From: Chryseobacterium sp. MEBOG06
GTDB lineage: Bacteria > Bacteroidota > Bacteroidia > Flavobacteriales > Weeksellaceae
Assembly: GCF_021869765.1 (NCBI RefSeq)
Contig: NZ_CP084580.1
Coordinates: forward strand, 2,294,001 to 2,358,000
Direction: 5' to 3'
DNA: 64,000 nt
This document shows, piece by piece, positions 35,309 to 44,190 of this stretch. The notes under the pieces are model-generated. The model worked only from the letters and a program-made list of their open reading frames with translations, searched no databases and was not told where the DNA came from. The stretch's first letter is position 1; every line of letters starts with the position of its first letter. The position numbers were made by a program, and so were the translations under genes.

Positions 35309-36478
35309 TTAAGCTTCTGTTTCAGTATTTTTGATATATTCATTTATCCAGATGGAGAGATCTTTTTCTGATGGAACATTGATCTTTTTTCTTAAGTTGT
35401 ACCTATTATTTTCTATTGTTTTTACAGATTTGAATGTATATTGTGATATTTCTTTAGTGGCCAGCCCCAGATAAAGGTAGGCAGAAAAAGTAAGTTCAGA
35501 AGTCCTTAAATTTGGATTGAGTTTAAGCATTTTTCCAGTGAAATCAGGGAAAATTATCTGAAAATGGCTCCAGAAATGGGGAGAATTGGCTTTCACCATA
35601 TGGATTAGTTCCGACACCTTTTGCTGCAAAATATTTATTGTTTTTTCTTTTTCCATTAAAGAATCTGTTGTTTTTTGCAATTGATGATTTTTGTTTTCAA
35701 TGATTTCATTTCTTTTTCTATTTTCCTTTCTTTGTTTATACAGAACACATGCAATTATTAGTAGTAATACAATGCTTACTAATAATACAGCAAGAATGTT
35801 TTTATTCCTGTTAGCCTGTTTTTTTTCATTTTCTACTTTTAAAATATTTTCTGCTATCTGGATAACATTTATTCTGCTTATTCTCTCATTATATCGTCTT
35901 TGTTCTGAGGAAATGGTAAGGTATTTTTTTTCATTGGAAGGATCATTCATTGCTTTATAACAATATGATAATTTTAGATTGATATCAGCTGACATTTTTA
36001 AGAATGCTTTTTTATTCTGAATTGCTTTTTTATAATAATTGATTGCATTCTGATATTCTTCCGAGAGAAAATAATAATCGCCATACGCTTCCAAAATAGA
36101 ATGTAAGTACACATGGTCTTCACTTACTGCCTGTTTATAGGCTTTGTCAATAAATTGAAGTGCAGATTTTGTATTTTTTTGTTTAATGTAAATCTGGGCC
36201 TGATAGAAATAGACATATGCTTTTCTTCTGAACATCCGCCTGAAAGAAAGATATTGTTGTTCAGGAATCTCTTCTGCCAGCTTAATTGATCTGTCAATAT
36301 AGATTTGTGCAGAATCATATTTGTGAGTTTCTGTATAATAATCCGCTATCCACATATAGATGCGGGAAACAAAAAGTTTTGATTCAGGATTCGTATGGGG
36401 ATTTACAAGTTGCAGAGCTTCTTTATTTTCTTTCATTTCCTGGGGAAGAAACCCTACCATATCCCAGTAAAGTAATGA
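35309..36478 (-). pseudogene. TPR / LuxR-type HTH membrane regulator, N-terminus deleted
   Basis: The remaining part encodes TPR repeats (SAQIYIDRSIKLAEEIPE, ALQFIDKAYKQA, AINYYKKAIQNK), a transmembrane helix (NILAVLLVSIVLLLIIACVL), a coiled coil and a C-terminal LuxR-like helix-turn-helix (LYLGLATKEISQYTFKSVKT). This architecture belongs to Bacteroidota TPR-TM-HTH regulators. Homology-like sequence begins at SLLYWDMVG (about 36478). Upstream the open frame continues to 36664 only as antisense of another gene. The signal peptide and first TPRs are missing. A shortened product from an internal Met (36460) is possible but would lack export. Confidence 0.65.
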
Positions 36479-37073
36479 TTTTATAGTTACAACTGAAGGT
36501 AATACAGGTATGGGAAATGCTTCTCCGGTTACAAAGCTGGAAATAATAAGCACTTCCCCGGGAGCTATAAAAATCACAGATGGTCCCCAGGGATCGGATA
36601 AAGTTTTGATGAGTGATGCAAACGGAGTAGGAACATGGAAAATCCCTGCATCTATACGGGCCACTGCAACTGGAGTTTTTCCAGGATCATCTATAACAGC
36701 AAGTTCTAACAGATCGGGGACTGTTTATTCAAATGTTTATATTGATCTTAGAGAAGGGAAGTGGTCTGTGAATACAGGTTTAACAATCAGTAACCCGGGG
36801 AATACAAACAGATTCTGGTTTCATGCTTATCTTTCTACTTCTCAATCTTCCGTTCAGCGGGCATATTTTACTCACTTGGCCCTGCTGCTGTATCTACCTC
36901 GTACGCTTCAGTTATTTTTCCATATACAGGTCCTACTAAATGATGGAGCACTAAGTATGCTTTCCTCACCATCCATCAGAATATATTTACTGATTGAAAA
37001 TAAAGCTACAGGCAGCTGGACATTCGGTACCGGAGCTTATGAAAACTATTTTTATGCAATACCATTAAACTAA
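36471..37073 (+). pseudogene. Fibre-like surface protein gene, 5' end deleted and internally frameshifted
   Basis: The frame reads SNDFIVTTEGNTGMGNASPV.. and TKLEIISTSPGAIKITDG, typical internal sequence of VGIGT-type exported proteins, but no signal peptide or start precedes it. Further on, the frame turns Leu-rich (HLALLLYLPRTLQLFF), while the next frame over 36876-36938 reads GPAAVSTSYASVIFPYTGPT. A lost G at TTGG (36876-36879) and an extra A at 36938-36940 would explain both ends. The C-terminus GSWTFGTGAYENYFYAIPLN is intact. It is a decayed gene. Confidence 0.6.
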
Positions 37074-37197
37074 TTACTACCCCTCAGGGGAGAATCCCGT
37101 ATTTATGAACATTTGTAAGCATTAACCAGTTGATCTCCTATACATAATGCCTGATCTGACAGACTTTTTAGCATAATTTTTTATTGGATACGCGATT

Positions 37198-37205
37198 TAG
37201 CTTTG
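37198..37205 (+). promoter_or_regulatory. Candidate -7 box for the catalase gene
   Basis: TAGCTTTG fits TAnnTTTG and lies 131 bp before the catalase start. No -33 TTTG at the right spacing is visible, so this is tentative. Confidence 0.3.
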
Positions 37206-37335
37206 TATTAAGCAATAAAGGGGATTTGTTATGTTAAAACAAAATAATGATAGATGGTATTTTATTGAAATATTGTATATTTAGTCAAAGAAGTGTGATA
37301 TTTCTTCAGTTAATCTAACCCACAAAATTATTGAT

Positions 37336-39450
37336 ATGAAAAAGGTAAAGAACGTAAAATCGGCCCAGATTGATCAGCAGTTAGTTGATAATAACAATAG
37401 AGTAATGACGACCAATGACGGCGTACCAGTGTTTGACAATAACAATACACTTAAAGCCGGAGAAAGAGGGCCGTCTTTACAGCAGGATCATATTTTTTTT
37501 GACAAGCTCATGCATTTTGACCGTGAGCGGATTCCTGAAAGAGTCGTTCATGCAAGAGGATCCGGTGCACATGGTATTTTTGAAGCTACCGCAGACCTTT
37601 CAAAATACACAACTGCTGCATTTTTGCAAAAAGGAACGATCACCCCTTTATTTACAAGGTTTTCTACAGTAGCAGGATTTAAGGGGTCTACCGACCTGGC
37701 CCGCGATGTAAGGGGATTTTCAGTCAAGTTTTACACCACAGAGGGCAATTACGATCTTGTAGGTAATAATATACCGGTCTTCTTTATTCAGGATGCCATG
37801 AATTTTCCGGATTTAATTCATGCGGTGAAACCGGAACCTAATAATGAAATGCCACAAGCTGCATCAGCACACGATACATTTTGGGATTTCATTTCACTAA
37901 TGCCTGAAGCGGCCCATATGACCATGTGGGTGATGTCTGATAGGGCAATTCCAAGAAGTTTAAGAATGATGGAAGGTTTTGGAGTACATACTTTCAAATT
38001 TGTGAATAACAAAGGTAAGGCAACGTTTGTGAAATTTCACTGGAAGCCGAGATTGGGGGTACATTCAGTAGCATGGAATGAAGCTCAGAAAATTTCTGGT
38101 TTTAATGCTGATTTTCATCGCAAGGATTTATGGGAAGCTATTGAAAACGGTGATTTTCCGCAATGGGATTTGGGAGTTCAGCTTATTCCTGAAGAAGATG
38201 AGATGAAATACTCATTTGATATTCTTGATCCTACTAAAATTATTCCTGAAGAGCTTGTTCCTGTACAGATTATAGGAACTATGACACTCAACCGTAATCC
38301 AGAGAATTTTTTTGCAGAGACTGAGCAGGTGGCTTTTGATCCGGGAAGGCTTGTTCCGGGTATAGATGTTTCTGATGATCCTCTTCTCCAGGGAAGAGTA
38401 TTTTCGTACATGGATACTCAGAATTATCGCCTGGGAGGTCCTAATTTTCATGAGTTGCCTATAAACCGTCCGGTAAATGGGAAGCATAATAATCAAAAAG
38501 ACGGTTTTGGAAGGATGGATATTCTGAAAGGGCCTGTCAGTTATTTTCCAAACAGTAAAGCTGAAGGATGCCCTTACCAGGCAATGCTTAAGGGAGAGGT
38601 TGGATTTCAGTCGCACCAGCAGCCTGTGAACGGCCCCAAAGTAAGGGCCCGTTCGGATTCTTTTGCAGACCATTTTACTCAGGCCACATTGTTCTTTAAT
38701 TCGCAAAGTCCTGAAGAACAAGAACATATTATCAATGCACTGAGCTTTGAACTGTCTAAGGTAAATGATGTTAATATACGCCAACGCGAATTAGCTATAC
38801 TGAATCAGATCGATAAAAAACTGGCTAAAAATGTCGCTGATAATCTGGGATTGACTGTTTCGAAAGAACTTGATCCGCTAACTTTGAAATTCGCCCGCCA
38901 GAATCATCCGAACTATCCCATTAAACCTAAAAAACCTGAAGTAGAAAAATCATCAGAGCTGAGCATGAAAGTAGAACCCGGAAAGGGGAATATCAAAACG
39001 AGAAAGGTGGCTTTTTTAATTGACAACGGGGTAAGCAAAACTTCGGTAGATATAATGAAAAAGGCACTGGAAAAAGAAGGTGCACAGGCTGTTTTAATTG
39101 CAAGCCAGGTTGGTAAAATAAAATTCAAAGAGGGAGGGGAAGAAGATATTAAGTATTCTTACCTTACAGAAGCATCCGTATGTTATGATGCATTTTATAC
39201 CCCTGATGGAGATTCTGTAAAGACTCTTGAAGGCAATGCGGATTATCTGCAATTCATCAATGAAGGATATCGCCATTGCAAAGCACTGGCATTTGCCAAA
39301 GGCGCGGAAGAATTATCGAAACATTCTTTTGTTAATAAAGATAAAGGTGTTATTTTTGAAAGTACAGACCATTTAACCGAAGATTTTATCAAAATTATGA
39401 AAGAGCATCGTATCTGGGAAAGAGAAAAATCCAGAAAGGTTCCTTCATAA
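37336..39450 (+). CDS. katE: Large-subunit monofunctional catalase (HPII/KatE type)
   Basis: This 704-residue clade II catalase has the catalytic His72 (RVVHARGSGAHG), distal Asn145 (VGNNIPVFF) and the heme-ligand Tyr in RVFSYMDTQNYRLGG. Beyond the ~500-residue core lies a C-terminal DJ-1/PfpI-like flavodoxin-fold domain (about 545-700, starting RKVAFLIDNGVSKTSVDIM), as in E. coli HPII. It decomposes hydrogen peroxide in the cytoplasm. It is monocistronic with its own terminator. No OxyR-like site was recognised. Confidence 0.95.
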   Translation: MKKVKNVKSAQIDQQLVDNNNRVMTTNDGVPVFDNNNTLKAGERGPSLQQDHIFFDKLMHFDRERIPERVVHARGSGAHGIFEATADLSKYTTAAFLQKGTITPLFTRFSTVAGFKGSTDLARDVRGFSVKFYTTEGNYDLVGNNIPVFFIQDAMNFPDLIHAVKPEPNNEMPQAASAHDTFWDFISLMPEAAHMTMWVMSDRAIPRSLRMMEGFGVHTFKFVNNKGKATFVKFHWKPRLGVHSVAWNEAQKISGFNADFHRKDLWEAIENGDFPQWDLGVQLIPEEDEMKYSFDILDPTKIIPEELVPVQIIGTMTLNRNPENFFAETEQVAFDPGRLVPGIDVSDDPLLQGRVFSYMDTQNYRLGGPNFHELPINRPVNGKHNNQKDGFGRMDILKGPVSYFPNSKAEGCPYQAMLKGEVGFQSHQQPVNGPKVRARSDSFADHFTQATLFFNSQSPEEQEHIINALSFELSKVNDVNIRQRELAILNQIDKKLAKNVADNLGLTVSKELDPLTLKFARQNHPNYPIKPKKPEVEKSSELSMKVEPGKGNIKTRKVAFLIDNGVSKTSVDIMKKALEKEGAQAVLIASQVGKIKFKEGGEEDIKYSYLTEASVCYDAFYTPDGDSVKTLEGNADYLQFINEGYRHCKALAFAKGAEELSKHSFVNKDKGVIFESTDHLTEDFIKIMKEHRIWEREKSRKVPS

Positions 39451-39547
39451 CCTCGTATCTTGCGTGAAGCAGTACTATACAGGATTCTGATATAACGTAT
39501 TAATGCAGGTATCACCTTCTGGGTATTCACTATTTTGAAATCTCAAT

Positions 39548-39575
39548 AAAAGCCTTCTTTTTAAGAGGGCTTTTG
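39548..39575 (+). terminator. Terminator after katE
   Basis: AAAAGCCTTCTT pairs imperfectly with AAGAGGGCTTTT, followed by T-rich sequence. Confidence 0.65.
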
Positions 39576-39597
39576 TTATATTTGATAAAACGATACA

Positions 39598-40035
39598 ATG
39601 AATTTAAATTTACTTGAAAAAGCAGTTTCTATTGCAACACAGGCGCACGCAGGCCAAACAGATAAATCCGGTAAACCTTACATTTTACATATCCTGAGAG
39701 TGATGATGAAAGGAAAAAATGAAAATGAGATGATCTGTGGTGTATTGCACGATCTGGTAGAAGATACTGCCTGGACTTTTGAACAGCTGGCAGAAGAGGG
39801 GTTTCCGCAGCAGATCATTCGGGCACTGGAGCTTGTGACAAAGAAAGGCAATGAAGATTATTCAGATTTCATAGAGAGGATTATTCAGAATGATTTAGCC
39901 ATCGCGGTGAAATTGAATGATCTTGAAGATAATATGGATGTAAGCAGATTGAATAAAGTGACAGAAAAAGATGCAGAGAGACTCTCTAAATATATCAATG
40001 CTCACAGATATTTAAAAAGCTATATGCAGAAATAA
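39598..40035 (+). CDS. HD-domain hydrolase, SpoT/MESH1-like
   Basis: This 145-residue stand-alone HD domain has metal ligands His31 (YILHILRV), His51-Asp52 (LHDLVEDT) and Asp108 (VKLNDLEDNM). The spacing and the HDxxED motif match (p)ppGpp hydrolases of the SpoT/MESH1 type; no synthetase, TGS or ACT domain is present. A small alarmone hydrolase or a related nucleotide phosphohydrolase is the best call. It sits between two terminators, so it is monocistronic. Confidence 0.82.
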   Translation: MNLNLLEKAVSIATQAHAGQTDKSGKPYILHILRVMMKGKNENEMICGVLHDLVEDTAWTFEQLAEEGFPQQIIRALELVTKKGNEDYSDFIERIIQNDLAIAVKLNDLEDNMDVSRLNKVTEKDAERLSKYINAHRYLKSYMQK

Positions 40036-40041
40036 TGAAAC

Positions 40042-40066
40042 AGCCCCCTTCAACAGGGGCTTTATT
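40042..40066. terminator. Terminator between convergent genes
   Basis: AGCCCCCTT, CAAC and AGGGGCT form a GC-rich hairpin followed by TTTATT. It may act on both strands, between the HD gene and the convergent DUF2158 gene. Confidence 0.75.
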
Positions 40067-40246
40067 CTATTTTTCCCGGTCATATTTTACTAAGGTGTCT
40101 TTATGAAAGTGCCCCGTTTGTAAAAGTTCCTGTGAAAACCAGATACATTCGTAATAGCCATGCCCTTTTGCTGAAACATCATTAATAGTCATGATTGTCC
40201 TGGCATCTGATTTCAGATAGACTGTGTCTCCTACTTTTAATTCCAT
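40067..40246 (-). CDS. DUF2158 / YodC-like small protein
   Basis: This 59-residue protein starts at MELKVGDTVYLKSDARTIMT (the longer frame to 40282 is rejected). The KVGD.V.LKS start, the MT(I/V).D core and the YECIWF segment match the YodC/DUF2158 family, which has an SH3-like barrel and unknown function. It is convergent with the HD gene. Confidence 0.75.
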   Translation of the reverse strand: MELKVGDTVYLKSDARTIMTINDVSAKGHGYYECIWFSQELLQTGHFHKDTLVKYDREK

Positions 40247-40396
40247 GTGATTTGATTTTAAAATTAAGTTCAAATATAGCAAAATAGACTGTTACCCCAT
40301 GGCTGGTTCTTTAGTTTGTAGGAGGCTCTTATTCCGGTGGATCATCATCTCTCAATTTTACGATCTGCTCTTTTTTTGATTTCAGAATAGAGTGTT

Positions 40397-40437
40397 TAAA
40401 AAATAAACCAGCCGCAATCAAAGACTGCAGCCGGTTT
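40397..40437 (-). terminator. Terminator of the minus-strand surface protein gene
   Basis: On the minus strand, AAACCGGCTGCA (from 40435 down) pairs with TGCGGCTGGTTT with one mismatch-type G-T pair and is followed by ATTTTTT. Confidence 0.75.
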
Positions 40438-40459
40438 TATGAAATCAAATATCTGTATA

Positions 40460-41149
40460 TTATTGGGTTCTGGAACGGGCGATATTAATAAGGTACACAA
40501 GATGTGCATACATATTTCTTTTTACAGATTCTACTTTTATATCCCCGGTTGTCTGGTTAATGGTAGTTACGATATCTGCGTTACACTGTCCGGCACTGGG
40601 AAAATTACCACTTCCCAAATAGTTTACCGTACTGGCAGCCGGATAAGAAATTCTGGGATAATCCGGGGCGGTCTGGTTGGCAACAGGAGCAGCACCGGCA
40701 AAGCCTTTATTATCAACATATCGGGCTGTCCATGTACCTAAAAACTGCCCGTTACCAGTATTAATTCCTTGTCCTACCACTACCTGAGTATCTACTGGGT
40801 TGGTAAATCCTGCACAAGAAGTATAGTGATTTAAGGAAACAGTACAGGAAGAAGCGTTGTCAATAGGCTGAAAGCATTTTCCTTCATATATGGTAAATCT
40901 TTGTTCAGTAGATGACATAGAGGTATTCAATAGGGCCTTAGGAGCAAAAATTTCTTCAGGAGAAATCAATGTCAGAACACCTTGAGGATCAGCAGCAACA
41001 ATTTTTTTATCAGGATTTGAAAGTCCTCTTACCCTTACCAGGCCATTAATATCTAAAGTTTGGGTAGGAGTGGTTGTGTTAATACCTACCTGAGCGTTTA
41101 AACTGCCACAAAATGCGAGTACGGACAATACAAATGTCTTTGTTTTCAT
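40460..41149 (-). CDS. Secreted surface protein (VGINTTTP type)
   Basis: This 229-residue protein has a signal peptide (MKTKTFVLSVLAFCGSLNAQ), then the hallmark QVGINTTTPTQTLDINGLVR. The mature part contains four Cys (GKCFQ, SSCTV, TSCAG, GQCNA) that could form two disulphides. It is the third member of this exported group in the window (others at 1-2231 and 36471). Surface localisation is inferred from the signature; function is unknown. Confidence 0.72.
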   Translation of the reverse strand: MKTKTFVLSVLAFCGSLNAQVGINTTTPTQTLDINGLVRVRGLSNPDKKIVAADPQGVLTLISPEEIFAPKALLNTSMSSTEQRFTIYEGKCFQPIDNASSCTVSLNHYTSCAGFTNPVDTQVVVGQGINTGNGQFLGTWTARYVDNKGFAGAAPVANQTAPDYPRISYPAASTVNYLGSGNFPSAGQCNADIVTTINQTTGDIKVESVKRNMYAHLVYLINIARSRTQ

Positions 41150-41542
41150 GTTATAATTTGAATGGGTTTATATTTTTTCACTAAGGTAAGAAATATCTAT
41201 TAATATAGAAATGAAAATTTATTTAAAAGTAAAATCAAGTAATTTTAAAATTAAAATGATGAATGTATAGTAAATTTTAAAGTATTGTCTTTTGAAGATA
41301 ACTCAAAGTTTATGTATCATGAATTTGTTTGAAAAATAGTTGTATTTTAGCTGAAATATGCTGTTTTTTAATAAACATATTACGCACTAATTAAAATTCA
41401 GATAATTTGAATGAAAAAATTAGTAGATTTGCACGGAACAAAAAATAATAAATATTAAGCACTATTCTTTGAAACAGAATTTTTAGGAATGGAAAATAAC
41501 AGAGAATAGAGGAATTTTTTAGGTTATAAAACTACTGAAACT
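41150..41542. other. Divergent intergenic region
   Basis: This AT-rich, non-coding stretch lies between a minus-strand surface protein and a plus-strand lipoprotein. TAGATTTG (41424-41431) is a -7-like box pointing toward the lipoprotein gene, which would have a ~110-nt leader. Nothing else is recognised. Confidence 0.35.
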
Positions 41543-41911
41543 ATGAAGAAACTTTTTTTACTTTTTTTAATGGCGTTTTTATTTATCGGCTGCAGCTCCA
41601 ATGATGATACCATTTATGATTATGTAGGAACATGGTCTGGTACCTATGACGGTAATGATAAAGGAATCTGGAACATCGTGGTAGATACCAATGGTAAAGT
41701 GGTGGGAACCATGCATTCCGATGTTAATAATGAAAACTATAATATTTCCGGAAATTTAAGTGAGACAGGAGATCTTAATGCATCAGTAGGACTTCCTTCA
41801 CAAGGAAATTTTAAAGGAACACTGAATACAGATAAAAAAGGAAACGGAAGCTGGTCCAACTCAATTCCTACTCCTGCGAGATCAGGATCCTGGAAAGGAG
41901 ATAAGAAATAA
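41543..41911 (+). CDS. Small predicted lipoprotein
   Basis: This 122-residue protein has a clear lipoprotein signal (LMAFLFIGCSSND, Cys17). The mature part is beta-rich with repeated strand-turn units (GTWSGTYDGNDKGIWNIVV, NFKGTLNTDKKGNGSWS), resembling lipocalin-like small lipoproteins of Bacteroidota. It is probably anchored in the envelope; no ligand or enzymatic role is evident. It ends 2 bp before a bidirectional terminator. Confidence 0.75.
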   Translation: MKKLFLLFLMAFLFIGCSSNDDTIYDYVGTWSGTYDGNDKGIWNIVVDTNGKVVGTMHSDVNNENYNISGNLSETGDLNASVGLPSQGNFKGTLNTDKKGNGSWSNSIPTPARSGSWKGDKK

Positions 41912-41913
41912 AC

Positions 41914-41946
41914 AAAAAGTCTGCACGTAATTGCAGACTTTTTTAT
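41914..41946. terminator. Bidirectional terminator
   Basis: AAAAAGTCTGCA, CGTAAT and TGCAGACTTTTTT form a perfect 12-bp stem with A and T tracts on both sides. It serves the lipoprotein gene and the convergent 212-residue gene. Confidence 0.9.
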
Positions 41947-41947
41947 T

Positions 41948-42586
41948 TTATACAAATCCCATGTGGGTTATTTCGTTATCTTCATTTTGTAATGCTGCAA
42001 AATAGAGGAGTACACTCTTTTCTGAAAAATGTTGCTGAAAAACAATTTCCTGCTGCTTGTCCAAAGGCAGAATTTCTTCAGCATACTCTGTATTGCAGTG
42101 CTCAGAATCCAGTTTGATAGTCAAAATGATCATTTTATACATAAGACTGCTGTGTTTCAAATGCAGGGTCTGATTCTCAATTCTAATACGGTCTGCGGTT
42201 TTTTTTATTCCACCAAACTGAAATTCCCTGAGGAGTTTTTGGCCTTCCTCAGTTTTCAATCCGTTTTCGACGGTTCTTTTACCTCTTTCAGAAGTCATAT
42301 CCAGATCTTTTACTTCCGTCATCAGTTTAGCAAATTTCTGATAAAGGAGAGGGTCTCCCGCTGTCTTGATGTACACATTCAGGCTGTTTCTTATAGCTTT
42401 TCCAGTCTTAGAGCAATGTCCGAACTCAGAACTGTTTTGACGTACTTTTTCATAGGACGGATTTTTCTTAAAAGCAGTTTTATTAAACCCACTTTTCTTC
42501 CGAACGACGTTTTTACCATTCAGATCATAAAAAACCAGGTCTCCTACAGCTCCTGTAATCTTGATTATACTTTCATATGTTGCCAT
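41948..42586 (-). CDS. Conserved hypothetical protein, no known domain
   Basis: This 212-residue protein begins MATYESIIKITGAVGDLVFY, followed by DLNGKNVVRKKSGFNKTAFK. The start resembles a family I recall from Flavobacteriia whose N-terminus is strongly conserved, but no function is known. It has no signal peptide. The pattern 'GAVGDLVFYDLNGKNVVRKK' then 'KVRQNSSEFGHCSK' is also seen in short mobile-element or phage-associated proteins of this phylum, which I mention only as an alternative. Confidence 0.6.
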   Translation of the reverse strand: MATYESIIKITGAVGDLVFYDLNGKNVVRKKSGFNKTAFKKNPSYEKVRQNSSEFGHCSKTGKAIRNSLNVYIKTAGDPLLYQKFAKLMTEVKDLDMTSERGKRTVENGLKTEEGQKLLREFQFGGIKKTADRIRIENQTLHLKHSSLMYKMIILTIKLDSEHCNTEYAEEILPLDKQQEIVFQQHFSEKSVLLYFAALQNEDNEITHMGFV

Positions 42587-42766
42587 ATCTCTAAATTGAA
42601 CTCAAATATACCATTAAATAATGAATGACAATATTTTAACATATATTTATAATAGTGTTGTAGTATAGTTATAGTATAATTAAAATATAAAATGTATATT
42701 TGATAAATAATTGCTTAATCGAGTATAAATCAGATGAATATGGGATCGGGATTATTTGAATCGGGA

Positions 42767-43312
42767 ATGAGAATAAAGCAGCTGTCTGTCTTACTGATTA
42801 TGTCTGCTTTTGTAGTGTCTTGCGGAGCATCAAAAAATGCTTCTTCCAGTAAGAAATCGAATACCAAAACGGTAGCGAAATCTGAGAACCTTAGAAAACT
42901 GGATTCTAAATTTGATGGTAAAATATCAAGATCGATCAATGAAATTCTGAAAGATGCCGAGAAATATCTTGGAACACCTTACCGGTTCGGAGGAAATACA
43001 TCGTCCGGGTTCGACTGTTCAGGATTTACGGTAAAAGTATTTGAAGAAAATGATTTTAGCCTTCCAAGGAGATCTACAGATCAGGCTGAATCCGGAAAAA
43101 ATATTGACATCAGGGACGTAAAACCAGGAGATTTGCTGTTTTTTGCCACAGCAGGAGGTAGCAGAGTATCTCACGTAGGTATCGTGCATGATATTGGCGC
43201 AGACGGAGAGGTGAAATTCATTCATGCTTCCACTTCCAAAGGAGTCATTATCTCTTCTCTGAACGAAAAATACTGGAATAAAGCTTATCTTCATGCCCAA
43301 AGGGTTTTATAA
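42767..43312 (+). CDS. NlpC/P60 cell-wall peptidase, lipoprotein
   Basis: With start ATG 42767 the 181-residue protein begins MRIKQLSVLLIMSAFVVSCG, a lipoprotein signal with Cys19. ATG 42734 is in frame but would put 11 residues ahead of the signal. The C-terminal NlpC/P60 (C40) domain has Cys84 (FDCSGF), His136 (SHVGIV) and His153 (FIHAS), the catalytic triad. Such enzymes cut gamma-D-glutamyl-diamino acid bonds in peptidoglycan stem peptides. It stands alone between divergent and parallel genes. Confidence 0.92.
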   Translation: MRIKQLSVLLIMSAFVVSCGASKNASSSKKSNTKTVAKSENLRKLDSKFDGKISRSINEILKDAEKYLGTPYRFGGNTSSGFDCSGFTVKVFEENDFSLPRRSTDQAESGKNIDIRDVKPGDLLFFATAGGSRVSHVGIVHDIGADGEVKFIHASTSKGVIISSLNEKYWNKAYLHAQRVL

Positions 43313-43495
43313 AATATTCTTATTACTCTGAAAATATAAAGCATTTTCTTTTTCAAACCAGAACAAAGGGACGCATTCTATTTTTAATGTAATCATTCGA
43401 AATTGGCTTTGCCACTTAATAAGAAAAATTCCTTTTCTTAATATTGCAATAGTATTGCATTTCAAAATCTGTGAAATTTGTCAAAAATAATTACC

Positions 43496-44107
43496 ATGGC
43501 AGATTTTACACGATTTTTCATTCCCTTATATTTTATTCTTTTTTTTACGGTTTCGTTTTTAGGAATCAGTTTTAGAGTGGCCAGACAAATCAATAAGAAC
43601 CCCAATGTTCTTCCAAAAGACGGTTCTGCTTATGCTCTTGTCGGACGTTATTTTAAACTGATCTTACTGGCTCTGTTTACGTACTCTATTGCGCTTTCTC
43701 TATTTCCTGAAGTTATCTCGGGTACTTTTATAATCCATTTCATGGATGTTAATCTTCTGAAATATATCGGACTTATTTTGATGATTTCTGCATTTATTTG
43801 GGTGGTTGTGGCACAGCTGCAGATGAAAGATTCGTGGCGTATAGGAATTGATACTGAGATGAAAACCAGGCTTGTGACCCATGGACTGTTTGGAATATCT
43901 AGAAATCCAATATTTTTAGGAATGACGGTAAGTCTTCTTGGTTTCTTTCTGCTTTTTCCCACTTTAACCGTATTTCTGTTTCTGTTGGTGGGAAGTATTC
44001 TGATGCAAATTCAGATAAGGCTTGAAGAGGAAGATCTGAATCTGAAGCACGGCCAGACTTATCTGACCTATAAAAAGAGGGTTGGGCGGATGTTAAGCCC
44101 CTATTAA
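43496..44107 (+). CDS. Integral-membrane methyltransferase, isoprenylcysteine carboxyl methyltransferase-like
   Basis: This 203-residue protein (ATG 43496; TTG 43478 is rejected) has about five hydrophobic segments. The C-terminal signature THGLFGISRNPIFLGM and the later LEEEDLNLKHGQTYLTYKKR are characteristic of ICMT/PEMT-type SAM-dependent methyltransferases, where the R-N-P and E-E-H-x-G-x-x-Y motifs bind SAM. The substrate, possibly a lipid or small amine, is unknown. It precedes dapD by 83 bp. Confidence 0.82.
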   Translation: MADFTRFFIPLYFILFFTVSFLGISFRVARQINKNPNVLPKDGSAYALVGRYFKLILLALFTYSIALSLFPEVISGTFIIHFMDVNLLKYIGLILMISAFIWVVVAQLQMKDSWRIGIDTEMKTRLVTHGLFGISRNPIFLGMTVSLLGFFLLFPTLTVFLFLLVGSILMQIQIRLEEEDLNLKHGQTYLTYKKRVGRMLSPY

Positions 44108-44145
44108 AAGCATAACGTTAAAAATAATTTTGCTGAACTTTTTTG

Positions 44146-44153
44146 TATCTTTG
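44146..44153 (+). promoter_or_regulatory. Candidate -7 box for dapD
   Basis: TATCTTTG fits TAnnTTTG and lies 37 bp before the dapD start. The nearest TTTG upstream is only 13 nt away, so the -33 element is unclear. Confidence 0.4.
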
Positions 44154-44190
44154 GCCCGTATAATTTTTCAAACTAATTTAAATAAGAAAC

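Noticed and set aside
36479..36664. N-terminal 62 residues of the open frame on the TPR regulator strand
   Set aside because: This stretch is antisense to the surface-protein remnant and has no signal peptide or TPR character.
37080..37094. CCCCTCAGGGG hairpin
   Set aside because: Short 4-bp stem without a U-tract; too weak to call a terminator.
38212..38784. 190-codon minus-strand frame inside katE
   Set aside because: It is antisense to a well-conserved catalase and its sequence shows no domain; it is a shadow frame.
42029..42628. 199-codon plus-strand frame opposite the 212-residue hypothetical gene
   Set aside because: It overlaps the better-supported minus-strand gene entirely and has Phe/Leu/Ser-rich shadow composition.
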